Made by a program: the position numbers and the translations under genes
DNA from: an uncultured bacterium
Lineage (GTDB): Bacteria > Bacillota > Clostridia > Lachnospirales > Lachnospiraceae
Direction: 5' to 3'
Length of the DNA stretch: 64,000 nucleotides
Assembly (NCBI GenBank): GCA_947647735.1
Contig: CANSLJ010000019.1
Span: forward strand, 1 to 64,000
The notes under the pieces: model-generated
What the model was told of the DNA's origin: nothing
Seen by the model: the letters and a program-made list of their open reading frames with translations, nothing else
Database searches by the model: none
Shown: positions 45,682 to 55,093 of the stretch, piece by piece
Numbering within the stretch: the first letter of the stretch is position 1
Layout of the letters: each line of letters opens with the position of its first letter

Positions 45682-46708
45682 CCAGAAACAGCAGTATATC
45701 GATCAAAGCCTTGATCAGCGTCTTCCCCAGGCTGCCCGCCGGGAAAAGGAAAGACACAAAAGACACGAGCCCTGCTGACGCCGCAAACTGCAGCACACAT
45801 AATATATAATATTTCACAATAGAACTTCTGCCGCCGGACCCGAACACTTTCCGGCGGTTCATATTATAGTTGAAAAGCGAAGAACATACCCTCGCCGCCG
45901 CCGTTGCGATCGCAATATTCCAGACACCCTCCGGCATCATATGCGTGAGCAGGCTGATGCACAGATAAAACAGCAGAAGGTCTATCAAGGAAGACGCAAA
46001 AGAACTGGCTGCAAAGGCAAATATCGTGCAATAGATCCTGATGGAATCTTTCAGCGGATTAAAATGGGAAGAATCGTTCTCGTCCAGATAAATGGTGCGG
46101 ATCGGCACTTCCTCAAACGGAATGCGGCGCGCCTTTAATTCCAGCAGCATATTCGTCTCATACTCGTAACGGCTGCCCTCTATCTCTGTCATCGCCTGCA
46201 AACGGCAGGCAGGGATCGCTCTCAGCCCTGTCTGAGTATCTGTTATCCTGATCCCGCAGACAAACCGGAACACTCCTTTGGTCAGGACATTGCCGAACCG
46301 GCTTCTGAAAGGCACATCTTCCGCCGAAAAATTTCTCGCCCCCAGGATCACATGGTCCGGCTTCTCCTGCAGCCTCACACAGCATGCGTAAATGTCGTCC
46401 GCATGATGCTGGTTATCCCCGTCCACCGTGATCACGCCGCTGCATTCCGGGCGTTCTTTCATACAATAGGCAAACGCAGTCTTTAAAGCGCAGCCTTTCC
46501 CCTGGTTTTCCTGATGTATGAGCACTGTCACCTCCGGAAAGCAGGATGCCCTTTCAAAGAGCGCCGCATATGGCTCCCCGCCGCCATCATCCACAAGAAT
46601 GATATCTCTGAACCCTTTTCCGGTTAATCCCTTTATAACCTCCAACAGTTTCTCATCCGGCTGATAGGAGGGGATGATCACCGATATCCTACTGATAAAC
46701 TCTGTCAT
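45638..46708 (-). CDS. GT2 glycosyltransferase fused to a GtrA-like membrane domain
   Basis: This 356-residue protein has an N-terminal GT-A family 2 domain (about 1-225) with SVIIPSYQPDEKL, the motif ILVDDGGG and DGDNQHH. A C-terminal GtrA-like domain with four helices (about 230-355) follows. Such fusions transfer sugars to polyprenyl phosphate or to envelope glycans. The start at 46708 has AAAGG upstream. The gene lies convergent to tadA. Confidence 0.85.
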   Translation of the reverse strand: MTEFISRISVIIPSYQPDEKLLEVIKGLTGKGFRDIILVDDGGGEPYAALFERASCFPEVTVLIHQENQGKGCALKTAFAYCMKERPECSGVITVDGDNQHHADDIYACCVRLQEKPDHVILGARNFSAEDVPFRSRFGNVLTKGVFRFVCGIRITDTQTGLRAIPACRLQAMTEIEGSRYEYETNMLLELKARRIPFEEVPIRTIYLDENDSSHFNPLKDSIRIYCTIFAFAASSFASSLIDLLLFYLCISLLTHMMPEGVWNIAIATAAARVCSSLFNYNMNRRKVFGSGGRSSIVKYYILCVLQFAASAGLVSFVSFLFPAGSLGKTLIKALIDILLFLVSYQIQREWVFRKE

Positions 46709-46786
46709 ATAAAAACCTTTATTCCTTATAAACACCGCCGCTTCAGGCAAATATCACTCACAAATATCCTTCTCTCAATAAAGAAA

Positions 46787-46815
46787 TTGAAATACTGACA
46801 GCATTATTCTATAAT
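46787..46815 (+). promoter_or_regulatory. promoter of the DUF6020-like gene
   Basis: TTGAAA (46787-46792) and TATAAT (46810-46815) are 17 bp apart. Confidence 0.7.
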
Positions 46816-46867
46816 AAAACGGTAATAATTACAAATATAACTTACAGAAAGGCATCAAGTACGACCC

Positions 46868-48433
46868 ATGAAAAAACTGAGGACATCTCATTTAAAAGGT
46901 ATACTTTTTATTGCACTCCTTTTTTCCCTTTTTATTATGCTGCTCGGCATGGAGCGTTATTCACAAAAACGGCTCTTTGTTCTTTCCTTTTCCGGATTTC
47001 TGATCGCCGGTGTTTTAGTCGATACCGTTATTCAAAAGCTGCCTGCACGGATATGGCAGTTTCTTTCAGGCGACAGGGCCGCCCGGAAAATATACGGATC
47101 CTTTTCCGACCGAAAACTGCAGCTGCTTTTGTGGCTTCTCATCTCCCTGTTTTTCGCCCCCGCCTATCTGGCGCTGTTTCCCGGCACTTTCGGCTACGAC
47201 GCGCCGGTTCAGGCGGCACAGTATTTCGGGGAAATGGAACTCACTGCCGCCAACCCTCTGCTGCATACTTACCTGCTTGGCACTTTTCTCTCTTTCGGAG
47301 AAAAAATACTGAAAAACGCTTCTCTGGGACTTGCCCTGTTCTGTCTGATGCAGGGTCTTTTAGTAACCCATGTGCTGGCAAGATCTTTTTTGTTTTTAAA
47401 AAGGATCCATACTCCTTTTACCGTGATAGCGGCAGGATTTTTGTGGATTCTCTTTAATCCCTCCCTTCATGTCCTGACCTTCAATGTGACAAAGGACATT
47501 CTGCTGGGCGTATGTCTTTTGCATTTTCTGTTGAATTTTCTGGAAATGCTCATATCATCTGCCCAAACCGGTGCTTTCCGCCTGCTTTTATCCGGTATCA
47601 TCATGTGCCTGATGCGAAATGCCGCCATCTATCTGGTTGCGGTATTGATACTCGCCCTGCTTCCATCCTTTCGAAAATATAAAAAAACAATCCTCTCCTT
47701 ATGTATGGTATTTCTGATCTCCTTTCTGTTTTCCCAGCTTTTTACCCGCACCCTGCATATTCCCGCGGGAGATGCCAGGGAAAATATGAGCATTCCGATC
47801 CAACAGCTTGCGGCGGTCAGCCATGCCCACTATTATGGCACGGAACCCGCCGTTATCACCGATGAACAGTTGGAAACGATACAGGAGCTTATCCCAGTTG
47901 AGGCTCTGGAGGTTTTTCTGCATGATACAGTGGATCTGGTGAAAGCCCAGTTTGATACGGAGGTGTTTTTGGAAGATCCCGGAAAATATATATCGCTCTA
48001 CCTCCATGTCGGCCTCCAGAATCCCGGCATTTATCTCCGTTCCTTCCGCAATATGATACTGCCGTATTTTGACATGACACAGAGCATGCGGCGCGATCTC
48101 GCCCTCACGGAAACCTTCCCGGAAATTTCTCATCTGAGCATTTCCAGATATGAGTTGTTTCCATCCTACTATAGCTTTTTGGAAAGCCAGATTGAAACAG
48201 AGCGCTATTTCCTGTTGATGCAGCCCGGCATTTCCATCTGGCTGATGGTCATCGGTACCGGCGTCTCCATCAACCGCAGAAACCGGAAGATACTGCTCTG
48301 CATTTTACCCATCGCCATCTACTTCATCGGCCTTCTGCTGGGTCCCATGGCGCTGCTCCGCTACCTCTACCCCATGATGCTCGCAACGCCGCTCTTATTC
48401 GGGATTCTTTTCTGGAAGAAAAATCAGCCGTAA
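46868..48433 (+). CDS. DUF6020-like polytopic membrane protein
   Basis: This 521-residue protein has about eleven membrane helices and a large external loop (about residues 300-430). The segment FPGTFGYDAPVQAAQYFGE, with its acidic residue after the first external loop, recalls GT-C glycosyltransferases and matches DUF6020-type proteins. Together with the nearby GT2-GtrA gene it may modify a surface polymer. Function is inferred. Confidence 0.7.
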   Translation: MKKLRTSHLKGILFIALLFSLFIMLLGMERYSQKRLFVLSFSGFLIAGVLVDTVIQKLPARIWQFLSGDRAARKIYGSFSDRKLQLLLWLLISLFFAPAYLALFPGTFGYDAPVQAAQYFGEMELTAANPLLHTYLLGTFLSFGEKILKNASLGLALFCLMQGLLVTHVLARSFLFLKRIHTPFTVIAAGFLWILFNPSLHVLTFNVTKDILLGVCLLHFLLNFLEMLISSAQTGAFRLLLSGIIMCLMRNAAIYLVAVLILALLPSFRKYKKTILSLCMVFLISFLFSQLFTRTLHIPAGDARENMSIPIQQLAAVSHAHYYGTEPAVITDEQLETIQELIPVEALEVFLHDTVDLVKAQFDTEVFLEDPGKYISLYLHVGLQNPGIYLRSFRNMILPYFDMTQSMRRDLALTETFPEISHLSISRYELFPSYYSFLESQIETERYFLLMQPGISIWLMVIGTGVSINRRNRKILLCILPIAIYFIGLLLGPMALLRYLYPMMLATPLLFGILFWKKNQP

Positions 48434-48480
48434 GCGTGCCCGAACAGGATATCTATACCCGATTACGGCGTACCTTTCAC

Positions 48481-48509
48481 TTGACTTTTCAGCAAAAAAC
48501 CTCTATACT
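48481..48509 (+). promoter_or_regulatory. promoter of the SRP RNA
   Basis: TTGACT (48481-48486) and TATACT (48504-48509) are 17 bp apart. Predicted transcription start is near 48516. Confidence 0.8.
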
Positions 48510-48515
48510 GAAATC

Positions 48516-48712
48516 CACAACTGTATCGGGCAGCCTGTTGCAGCTGCCCTTCGTAAGCGGCGCTGAAGCCGGGTCTTACGCAATGGAAATCTGTGAACCG
48601 TGTCAGGTTGGGAACAAAGCAGCACTAAACAGAACCTTTCATGTGACGTAAGGAAGCCTGGCGGAGCTGGCTGCAAGGTAACGTGCAGCAGGCTGCCCGG
48701 TATAGTTGTTTT
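48516..48712 (+). ncRNA. ffs: signal recognition particle RNA (scRNA)
   Basis: The S-domain signature is present: CTGTGAACCGTGTCAGGT, a GGAA tetraloop in TTGGGAACAA, then AGCAGCACTAA (about 48592-48628). Ends pair over about 25 bp (48519-48544 with the segment up to 48707), interrupted by one or two mismatches. Inner helices pair GCCGGG with CCTGGC and CTTACG with CGTAAG. A T run at about 48708-48713 follows. Length of about 195 nt lies between the 110-nt E. coli form and the roughly 270-nt Bacillus form. The usual C-C/G-G pairs around the tetraloop are replaced by U and A. Confidence 0.92.
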
Positions 48713-48783
48713 TATCTTTTAACATTTCATAGAATCTGTTATGTCTTTATTTTAAATTCCAAATACAATTTTTCAGATTTCTG

Positions 48784-48813
48784 TTGACAATCTGATAGCT
48801 CATAAGCTATCAT
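48784..48813 (+). promoter_or_regulatory. toxin-antitoxin promoter with operator
   Basis: TTGACA (48784-48789) and TATCAT (48808-48813) are 18 bp apart. A palindrome GATAGCT-CATA-AGCTATC (48794-48811) fills the spacer and the -10 box, the usual position for autorepression by the antitoxin. Confidence 0.75.
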
Positions 48814-48836
48814 CAATATCAATAACGGAGTTTTTA

Positions 48837-49211
48837 ATGTACGAAGTTTATTTTTATCAGGATTCAAAAGGCAACCAGCCCGTAAAAGAATATCTTGATA
48901 AACTTGAAAAGAAATCCTTAAAAAGCAAGGATGCGCAAATAAAATACAACAAAATCGATCAGTATATCGAAATATTGAGACAATATGGTCTTTCCGCGGG
49001 CGAGCCTTTCATGAAGCACCTATTTGATGATATATGGGAGCTGCGCCCTTTAAGAGAGAGAATTCTATTCTTTTTCTGGGATGGCAATGCTTTCATCCCG
49101 CTAAATCACTTTACAAAAAGCACACAGAAGACACCAAAACGGGAACTTGACAAAGCCCGACGGTTAAGGAATGATTTTAGGGAAAGGTGCAAGAATGAAC
49201 AAAAAATCTGA
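48837..49211 (+). CDS. RelE/HigB-type toxin
   Basis: This 124-residue protein belongs to the phage-Gp49/HigB-like ribonuclease family (PF05973 type). Features are YFYQDSKGNQPVKEYLDKL at the N terminus, the central DIWELRPLRERILFFFWDG, and a C-terminal KARRLRNDF helix. It would cut mRNA at the ribosome. It is the first gene of a toxin-first pair, as in higBA, and overlaps the antitoxin by 17 nt. Confidence 0.88.
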   Translation: MYEVYFYQDSKGNQPVKEYLDKLEKKSLKSKDAQIKYNKIDQYIEILRQYGLSAGEPFMKHLFDDIWELRPLRERILFFFWDGNAFIPLNHFTKSTQKTPKRELDKARRLRNDFRERCKNEQKI

Positions 49212-49500
49212 TATATCTCCAATAGGTGAAAACTGGGAAAGTTACCGCAAAACCCATTTTACTTCAGAGGAGATTGCTGAAAATAATCTGGTTGCCGAAC
49301 TGGTTGGCCAGATGATACAAGCCCGAAAAGAAGAACACTTATCTCAAAGAGATCTGGAATCAATTACCGGGATCAAACAGTCGGTGATCGCAAAAATGGA
49401 AAGCGGTAAAACTGATCCACATCTTTCTACCGTTTTAAAGCTTCTTTTTTCAATGGGAAAAACTCTTACGGTTGTTCCCTTAGATGCAGGTCACAAATAA
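49195..49500 (+). CDS. XRE/HigA-type antitoxin
   Basis: This 101-residue protein has a Cro/CI-type helix-turn-helix (about residues 40-95) with LSQRDLESITGIKQSVIAKMESGKTDPHL. It neutralises the toxin and represses the pair through the palindrome at 48794-48811. The start at 49195 has AAAGGTG upstream. Confidence 0.9.
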   Translation: MNKKSDISPIGENWESYRKTHFTSEEIAENNLVAELVGQMIQARKEEHLSQRDLESITGIKQSVIAKMESGKTDPHLSTVLKLLFSMGKTLTVVPLDAGHK

Positions 49501-49527
49501 AATTCAAGACCATATTATTACTCTGTC

Positions 49528-49571
49528 AAAAATCAAGGGTGCTGCCTGACATACATTGGACAACACCCTTT
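49528..49571 (-). terminator. terminator of the rhamnosidase operon
   Basis: AAGGGTG (49535-49541) pairs with CACCCTT (49564-49570). On the minus strand GATTTTTG follows. It lies 30 nt after the GH78 stop. Confidence 0.7.
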
Positions 49572-49600
49572 CTAAAATATTATGGTATTTTATACCAGAT

Positions 49601-52408
49601 TCATTCCACTTCCCGCAAAAGCCGGTCGATCCTCTCTCTCTTCTCCCTGTCAACATGATATCCGGTAAACGGTCCCCAGGTCATCTCCTCCAGCGTGCAC
49701 AGTTCATCTTCAAAAGGAATCTTATCCAGCTTATATTCCTTTTCCAATACCGCCCATGTCTTCGGGTTTGCCTTCAGCTCCTCCCATGTGGAATCCAGAC
49801 TGTAAACCTTGCGGTACGGTACGGTGGGCTCATAACAGAACTCATAACATCCCGCCTCCGCATGGATCACCACATTTTTTCCATCCTGACACATCTGCAT
49901 ATCCGCTGCATTCTTACGGATCACTTCCACAGATGCATCCGGCAGTACGATCTTGGCCTCCGTATCAAAAGGAACCACAAACCGGAATTTCAACAGTTTC
50001 CCGTCAATCTCCCAGGAAGATTCGATCATGCCTGATGCGGCACGAAGCTTTGCATCCGCTTTCCCGATCTGATAATTCGGCATCGGCGCGATCCGGAACT
50101 TCTTAAATCCCGCCCCTTCCTCACAGGGATTGATACCTGCCATATTGCGGAACATCCATTCCACGACAGAACCATAAGAATAATGGTTCAGTGAATTCAT
50201 AGCCGTACCGCTGATCTTACCATCCGGCTCCACGGAATTCCATCGCTCCCAGATCGTGGTCGCTCCCATCAACACTTCATACAGCCATCCCGGATATCCT
50301 TTCTCCAGCAGCAGATGATATGCCAGATCGTTCATTCCGTTTTCAGACAGCATCCTGCAGAGATAAGGCGTCCCGACAAAGCCTGTATCCAGATGATAGA
50401 AATTCTTTTTCAGCCTGTTCAGAAGTCCTTCACATACTCTCTCATAAGCGTAGTCCGGCGTCAGCCCCATATACAGAACAACAACATAAGCTGTCATAGT
50501 ATCTACCGCCAGCTTGCCGGCAGGTGTAAAATATTCTTTTACAAAAGCGTCATATATCTCTTTTTCCAGCTTTTCATAAGTCTCAGCATCTTCCTTTTTC
50601 CCCAGGATCCTCGCCGCCTTCGCCAGAATGCCTGTTGAATGATAATAATAGGCGGATGCAATCAGATTCGGATCTGTTGCACCGTAAACGCCGCCCGGAT
50701 AATTGCCGTCCAGCGCCAGCCAGTCCGCATAATGCTTTCCCGTCTGCCAGAGGCGTTTTGCGCCGTCCTCATCATCCTCCCGTTTCATGTAATCCACCCA
50801 GCCCTTCATGCTGTCATACTGGCGGCGCAGGATATTTTTGTCGCCATAATGCAGATACACATTCCAGGGAATGATCGTAGCGGCATCCGCCCAGGCGGTG
50901 GACGCATCCCCCGGATAATTCGCCACCGGCACAACATCCGGCACGCTGCCATCCAGCTTTACCTGCTCCGCATAAAGATCCCTTCCATATTTCGTGTAAA
51001 AAGCACAGGTATCCATAAAATAGCAGGCAGTTCCGGAAAATATCTGAGCATCCCCGGTCCAGCCGTACCGTTCATCACGCTGTGGGCAGTCTGTCGGCAC
51101 ATCCAGAAAATTCCCTTTCATACCCCATTTCGCATTCAGAACAAGACGGTTTACCAGCGGATCGGAAGTCGTGATCTCCCCCAGCTCTTCCATATCCGAA
51201 TGGATCACCAGCCCACGGAAGTCCTCCGGATCTATCTCTCCTTCCCAGCCGACAACATTGACGAACCGATATCCGTAAAATGTAAAATGCTGCCTTACAT
51301 CCCGTTCCTTTCCATCTGAGATATAGGTAAATTCCGCTTCCGCCGAGCGCAGATTATCATTGTAAAAATTGCCGTCCTGCAGGATCTCCCCGAACTGGAA
51401 ATACAGCTTTGTTCCCGCTGGCGCTTTACATCTGAACTGCAGCCAGCCCACCATATTCTGCCCCATATCAAGAACAGTTTCTCCCGCAGGCGTATGGATC
51501 ACCTCCACCGGCTTTATCTCTTCATGCACCGTAATAGCCGGGGAAAGCCTCGGGCATAGCCGCTCGTATCCCAGTTCGATCCGCTCCACCCCGAATATCT
51601 CACTGTCATCCAGCGTTGTGTCATATATCTCCCCGGAGTAGATCCCGCTGGATATAACGCTGCTTCTTCTCGCCCTCCACGTCTCATCGGTACCGAAAAT
51701 CTCTTCCGTGCCATCCTCATATCGGATGTGGATCTCAGCCAGTGCCGCCAGACGGTCGCCATAATTTTCAAACTCGGTCCGCATGCCGTAACGTCCCTTG
51801 TACCAGCCGTCTCCCAGAACCATTTCCACACGGTTGTTTCCTGTCTCCAGCTTCAGCTCATAGGTCTGATACTGGAGCCAGCTGTCATAATCACAAAATC
51901 CCGGCAAAAGGCATTCGTCTCCCTGCTTTTCTCCATTCAGATAAAACTCATACAGGCCGAGCCCTATCATATAGGCTCTTGCCTCCGCCACCGGTTTTGA
52001 GATCTCAAAATCCTGCCAGACTACCGCCTGTACATCCTTTTCAGCCTGTGGCGTAATCCATTTCGCCTGCCAGATACGGTCATTCCCCGTCACAGTTTTC
52101 GCTGTCTCAAACCACTGTACATCACTGACAATGCTGTCACCTGTCTCATCCGTCACCCTGACCCTCCAGTAATATCTGGTCATGGGACTTAACGTTATCG
52201 GCAGCTCAAATCCTGTACTCACAATCTCTTCACATACTCCGCTGTCATACAGAATGTCTGAAAAATCTTTTTTCCGTGAGACCTGTACCTGCGCGGAGGC
52301 CTGCCGTCTTCCCGCCGCCTCCGTCACCACATAGGAAACCGTGGGATTCGCCAGATCAAACCCCAGTGGATTTGTCAGATGGTTTACTTTTAAATGATCG
52401 ATCTTCAT
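49601..52408 (-). CDS. alpha-L-rhamnosidase, GH78
   Basis: This 935-residue enzyme has an N-terminal beta-sandwich region, an (alpha/alpha)6 barrel and a C-terminal beta domain. The motif DCPQRDERYGWTGDA (about 410-425) carries the acid residues of the GH78 active site, and TTIWERWNS near 700 the second essential Glu. It releases L-rhamnose from glycosides. No signal peptide is seen, so it acts inside the cell on imported oligosaccharides or glycosides. The start at 52408 has AGAGG upstream. It follows the kinase gene yesM by 29 nt. Confidence 0.93.
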   Translation of the reverse strand: MKIDHLKVNHLTNPLGFDLANPTVSYVVTEAAGRRQASAQVQVSRKKDFSDILYDSGVCEEIVSTGFELPITLSPMTRYYWRVRVTDETGDSIVSDVQWFETAKTVTGNDRIWQAKWITPQAEKDVQAVVWQDFEISKPVAEARAYMIGLGLYEFYLNGEKQGDECLLPGFCDYDSWLQYQTYELKLETGNNRVEMVLGDGWYKGRYGMRTEFENYGDRLAALAEIHIRYEDGTEEIFGTDETWRARRSSVISSGIYSGEIYDTTLDDSEIFGVERIELGYERLCPRLSPAITVHEEIKPVEVIHTPAGETVLDMGQNMVGWLQFRCKAPAGTKLYFQFGEILQDGNFYNDNLRSAEAEFTYISDGKERDVRQHFTFYGYRFVNVVGWEGEIDPEDFRGLVIHSDMEELGEITTSDPLVNRLVLNAKWGMKGNFLDVPTDCPQRDERYGWTGDAQIFSGTACYFMDTCAFYTKYGRDLYAEQVKLDGSVPDVVPVANYPGDASTAWADAATIIPWNVYLHYGDKNILRRQYDSMKGWVDYMKREDDEDGAKRLWQTGKHYADWLALDGNYPGGVYGATDPNLIASAYYYHSTGILAKAARILGKKEDAETYEKLEKEIYDAFVKEYFTPAGKLAVDTMTAYVVVLYMGLTPDYAYERVCEGLLNRLKKNFYHLDTGFVGTPYLCRMLSENGMNDLAYHLLLEKGYPGWLYEVLMGATTIWERWNSVEPDGKISGTAMNSLNHYSYGSVVEWMFRNMAGINPCEEGAGFKKFRIAPMPNYQIGKADAKLRAASGMIESSWEIDGKLLKFRFVVPFDTEAKIVLPDASVEVIRKNAADMQMCQDGKNVVIHAEAGCYEFCYEPTVPYRKVYSLDSTWEELKANPKTWAVLEKEYKLDKIPFEDELCTLEEMTWGPFTGYHVDREKRERIDRLLREVE

Positions 52409-52437
52409 AATCAATTCCTCTCTCCGTTCTCTTTTCG

Positions 52438-54252
52438 TCATAACTGCTTTCTATTATTTTTATCCGTCGGCATTTTTTGCCCGACTGTCACTGCAAAACC
52501 CTGCCCCCCCGATACGTTCTCCATCTCAAAGATCAGATCTTTCGAATATAACAGCAGACACCTTGTATAGGTATTCACGATCCCCATCCCGCCGATCTCC
52601 GTCTCCGCCGATATAGCTCTCTCCAGAATGTTTTTTCGTGCCTCTTCCAGCTTTTTCTGCAGCTCCAGAAGAATCTCCCGGGATACGCCGCAGCCGTTAT
52701 CCTCCACCCTGATCACCCAGCTATCCTCCAGCACTCTCCCTGTAATGGAGATATGGATGCTGGAATCTATGTTCCGGAAACCATGCTTCACACAGTTTTC
52801 CACCAGCTGCTGAAGCGTCATTTTCGGAATGATCTGTTTTCCGATCCGCTGATCTATATCTATGCTTGTCTCCAGACGGTTCTCATGCCGGGCTTTTAAC
52901 AGGTAAAAGTAATTGTCCAGATATTCCAGTTCTTTTTCTACTGTGGCATAACGTTCTTTATTATTTGTGGAATAACGCAGCATATTTCCGAGACAGCCGC
53001 ACATCTCACAGATCGTCTCGTCATTGTCCAATATTGCCCTGGAAGAGATCGTATTGAGCACATTATAGATAAAATGGGGATTCACCTGCGCCTGCAGTGT
53101 GTCGAACTGTGCCTGCAGCTGGAGCATCGCCGCCTGCTTCTCACTCCGCAGAGCCTTATCGAGTCTCTCCATCATCGCCTGATAAGCGCGGATCAGTTCC
53201 TGAAATTCATCCGTATACCCGGCCTTTTCCAGATGCTGATTATCTTTCAGATTTTCAATATTTGTATTTTCCACTGTCTCCTGAAGCCGTTTGATCGGTT
53301 TTGTCAAAACGCCTGCCCAGAAGATAACCATCACAAGGCTGACACCAAACGTCAATAATGTCGCCAGAAAAGCTATGGAAAAAAGCTGTCCCCTCTCCAG
53401 AAGAAAATCTTTTTTATATGCCAGTACCACCAGATCAAAATCCGAGGATGACGCTTTTGTGTAGATGGTATTATCCTCCTCCTGTATCGTATCCTCCCGC
53501 AGATTTTCGATCCATTCGCGATCCTTCTCACTCAATTCCGTTCCATAACTTCTATCACTGGCATAAAGAAGGTCTTCTCCGTTCACCACGATCAGAAAGT
53601 CGATATCCGGGTCCGATCTTTCCAGCGACGCGAAGCTGTCCATCCTGCTCTCCACCTCCAGAAAGCCCATCCCCTCTCCGCGAAGCGCCTTCATCAGCGA
53701 ATAGACGGAAACCGTGTCATAAGAACTCCAGTAATCAGGATGGGCCGTCACAATAACAGATTCCCCATCCGCCGCGATCACTGGTTCCAGATAGGGGATA
53801 TTTTCCACCTGAAAATCCGAGATAAGCCGCTGTGTCGGTATGTCGCCGCTGCTTGTTATATGGATGGCACTGCTCGTGAGAAAGGAATCCTGATTAAAAA
53901 AAACCGTCCGGTAAGAGTTTTTCATAATATACTCTGTACTGAGCCCGGTACTGAGTTCCGATTTCGCATCCAGCACATACCTGTTCGGAACGCTCCCATC
54001 CTGATTCTGCGCCAGACAGGTAATGCTTTCAAGCAGAACGGCATCTGACAAAATATACTGCATGATCGCATCCATCCGCCTCAGCCGCTCATCCATCTGC
54101 GCCACATAGGACTTTGCCGAAACCCGAAGATTGTTCTTCTGGCTTGTCATCTCATATTGAAGACTGATCCTGGCCACCGCAATGCCCAGGATCAGACTGA
54201 TCAAAAATGCAACTGTCGTATATGCAAGTACCATCTTACTACGAAATTTCAT
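52438..54252 (-). CDS. YesM-type sensor histidine kinase
   Basis: This 604-residue kinase has helices near 10-30 and 285-305 bounding an extracellular sensor of about 255 residues. A HAMP linker (about 305-360) follows. The family's phosphorylation motif is FDTLQAQVNPHFIYNVLNTISS, and the ATP-binding motif RVEDNGCGVS with GGMGIVNTYTR completes it. It pairs with the AraC-type regulator encoded upstream of the binding protein gene, with the transporter genes between them. Confidence 0.93.
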   Translation of the reverse strand: MKFRSKMVLAYTTVAFLISLILGIAVARISLQYEMTSQKNNLRVSAKSYVAQMDERLRRMDAIMQYILSDAVLLESITCLAQNQDGSVPNRYVLDAKSELSTGLSTEYIMKNSYRTVFFNQDSFLTSSAIHITSSGDIPTQRLISDFQVENIPYLEPVIAADGESVIVTAHPDYWSSYDTVSVYSLMKALRGEGMGFLEVESRMDSFASLERSDPDIDFLIVVNGEDLLYASDRSYGTELSEKDREWIENLREDTIQEEDNTIYTKASSSDFDLVVLAYKKDFLLERGQLFSIAFLATLLTFGVSLVMVIFWAGVLTKPIKRLQETVENTNIENLKDNQHLEKAGYTDEFQELIRAYQAMMERLDKALRSEKQAAMLQLQAQFDTLQAQVNPHFIYNVLNTISSRAILDNDETICEMCGCLGNMLRYSTNNKERYATVEKELEYLDNYFYLLKARHENRLETSIDIDQRIGKQIIPKMTLQQLVENCVKHGFRNIDSSIHISITGRVLEDSWVIRVEDNGCGVSREILLELQKKLEEARKNILERAISAETEIGGMGIVNTYTRCLLLYSKDLIFEMENVSGGQGFAVTVGQKMPTDKNNRKQL

Positions 54253-54262
54253 AGCAGTTACC

Positions 54263-55093
54263 TTATCCTTTTACAGAACCAGCTACCATACCATCTACAA
54301 TTTTCTTGTTAAATATGATAAAGAGGATCAGCATCGGAACCGTAATGATAATGATATCCGCAAACAGCAGATTGAAGCTGCTCGCAAGCTGTCCCTGATA
54401 GTTGTATAACGTCAGCTGAACTGTTGTATTTTCAGAACCCGGCAGGAAATACAACGGGTTTGTAAAATCGTTAAACGTCTGTACGCCGACCAGAATGATA
54501 AGCGTTGCCTGGATCGGCTTAAGCAGCGGGAAGATCACTTTCGTGAAGATCTGCCATCTGTTGCATCCGTCAATCCTCGCCGCCTCCTCCAGTTCCCGCG
54601 GTATCGAAGCCATATAGCCCCGGTACAGCATGATCGCAAAAGGCGTCTGCAGCGCGATCTCTATCATGACCATGGAAAACATGGTTTTATAGATATGCAG
54701 GCTCTGCAGCAGATGGATCGTCGGAAGGATCGCCGCCGGTATCATAAGTCCCAGCATGATCAGCGCCTGAATGCCGCTCATGAGTTTATCGCGCCTTCTC
54801 TGTATCACATAGGCCGACATCGCCGCTGTCACCAGCAGTCCCAATACCGTAAACAGTGTCAGGAGCCCGCTGTTCTTAAATGCTGTTACCAGCTGATAGT
54901 TTCCATGTTTGAATACTTCAATATAGTTTTCAAAGTGAAGCTCGCTCGGCCAGCTGATCGACAGTTTATTTGCCTCCGCCTTTGATTTCAGAGACTGTAC
55001 AAGCATAAAATAAAACGGAACCAGAAAGAGGATGCATGTTATGATCACTCCCAGGATATCACCAAGGAGAAGAAGTCTTTTTTGTTTTTTCAT
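54263..55093 (-). CDS. carbohydrate ABC transporter permease, MalG/LplC type
   Basis: This 276-residue permease has six helices and the EAA loop EEAARIDGCNRWQIFTKVIFPLLKP. It ends in MVAGSVKG, typical of this class. Its start overlaps the stop of the previous permease by one base. Confidence 0.93.
   Translation of the reverse strand: MKKQKRLLLLGDILGVIITCILFLVPFYFMLVQSLKSKAEANKLSISWPSELHFENYIEVFKHGNYQLVTAFKNSGLLTLFTVLGLLVTAAMSAYVIQRRRDKLMSGIQALIMLGLMIPAAILPTIHLLQSLHIYKTMFSMVMIEIALQTPFAIMLYRGYMASIPRELEEAARIDGCNRWQIFTKVIFPLLKPIQATLIILVGVQTFNDFTNPLYFLPGSENTTVQLTLYNYQGQLASSFNLLFADIIIITVPMLILFIIFNKKIVDGMVAGSVKG

Noticed and set aside
48436..48651. 71-residue open frame in the SRP RNA region
   Set aside because: It overlaps the RNA promoter and gene and has no support as a protein.
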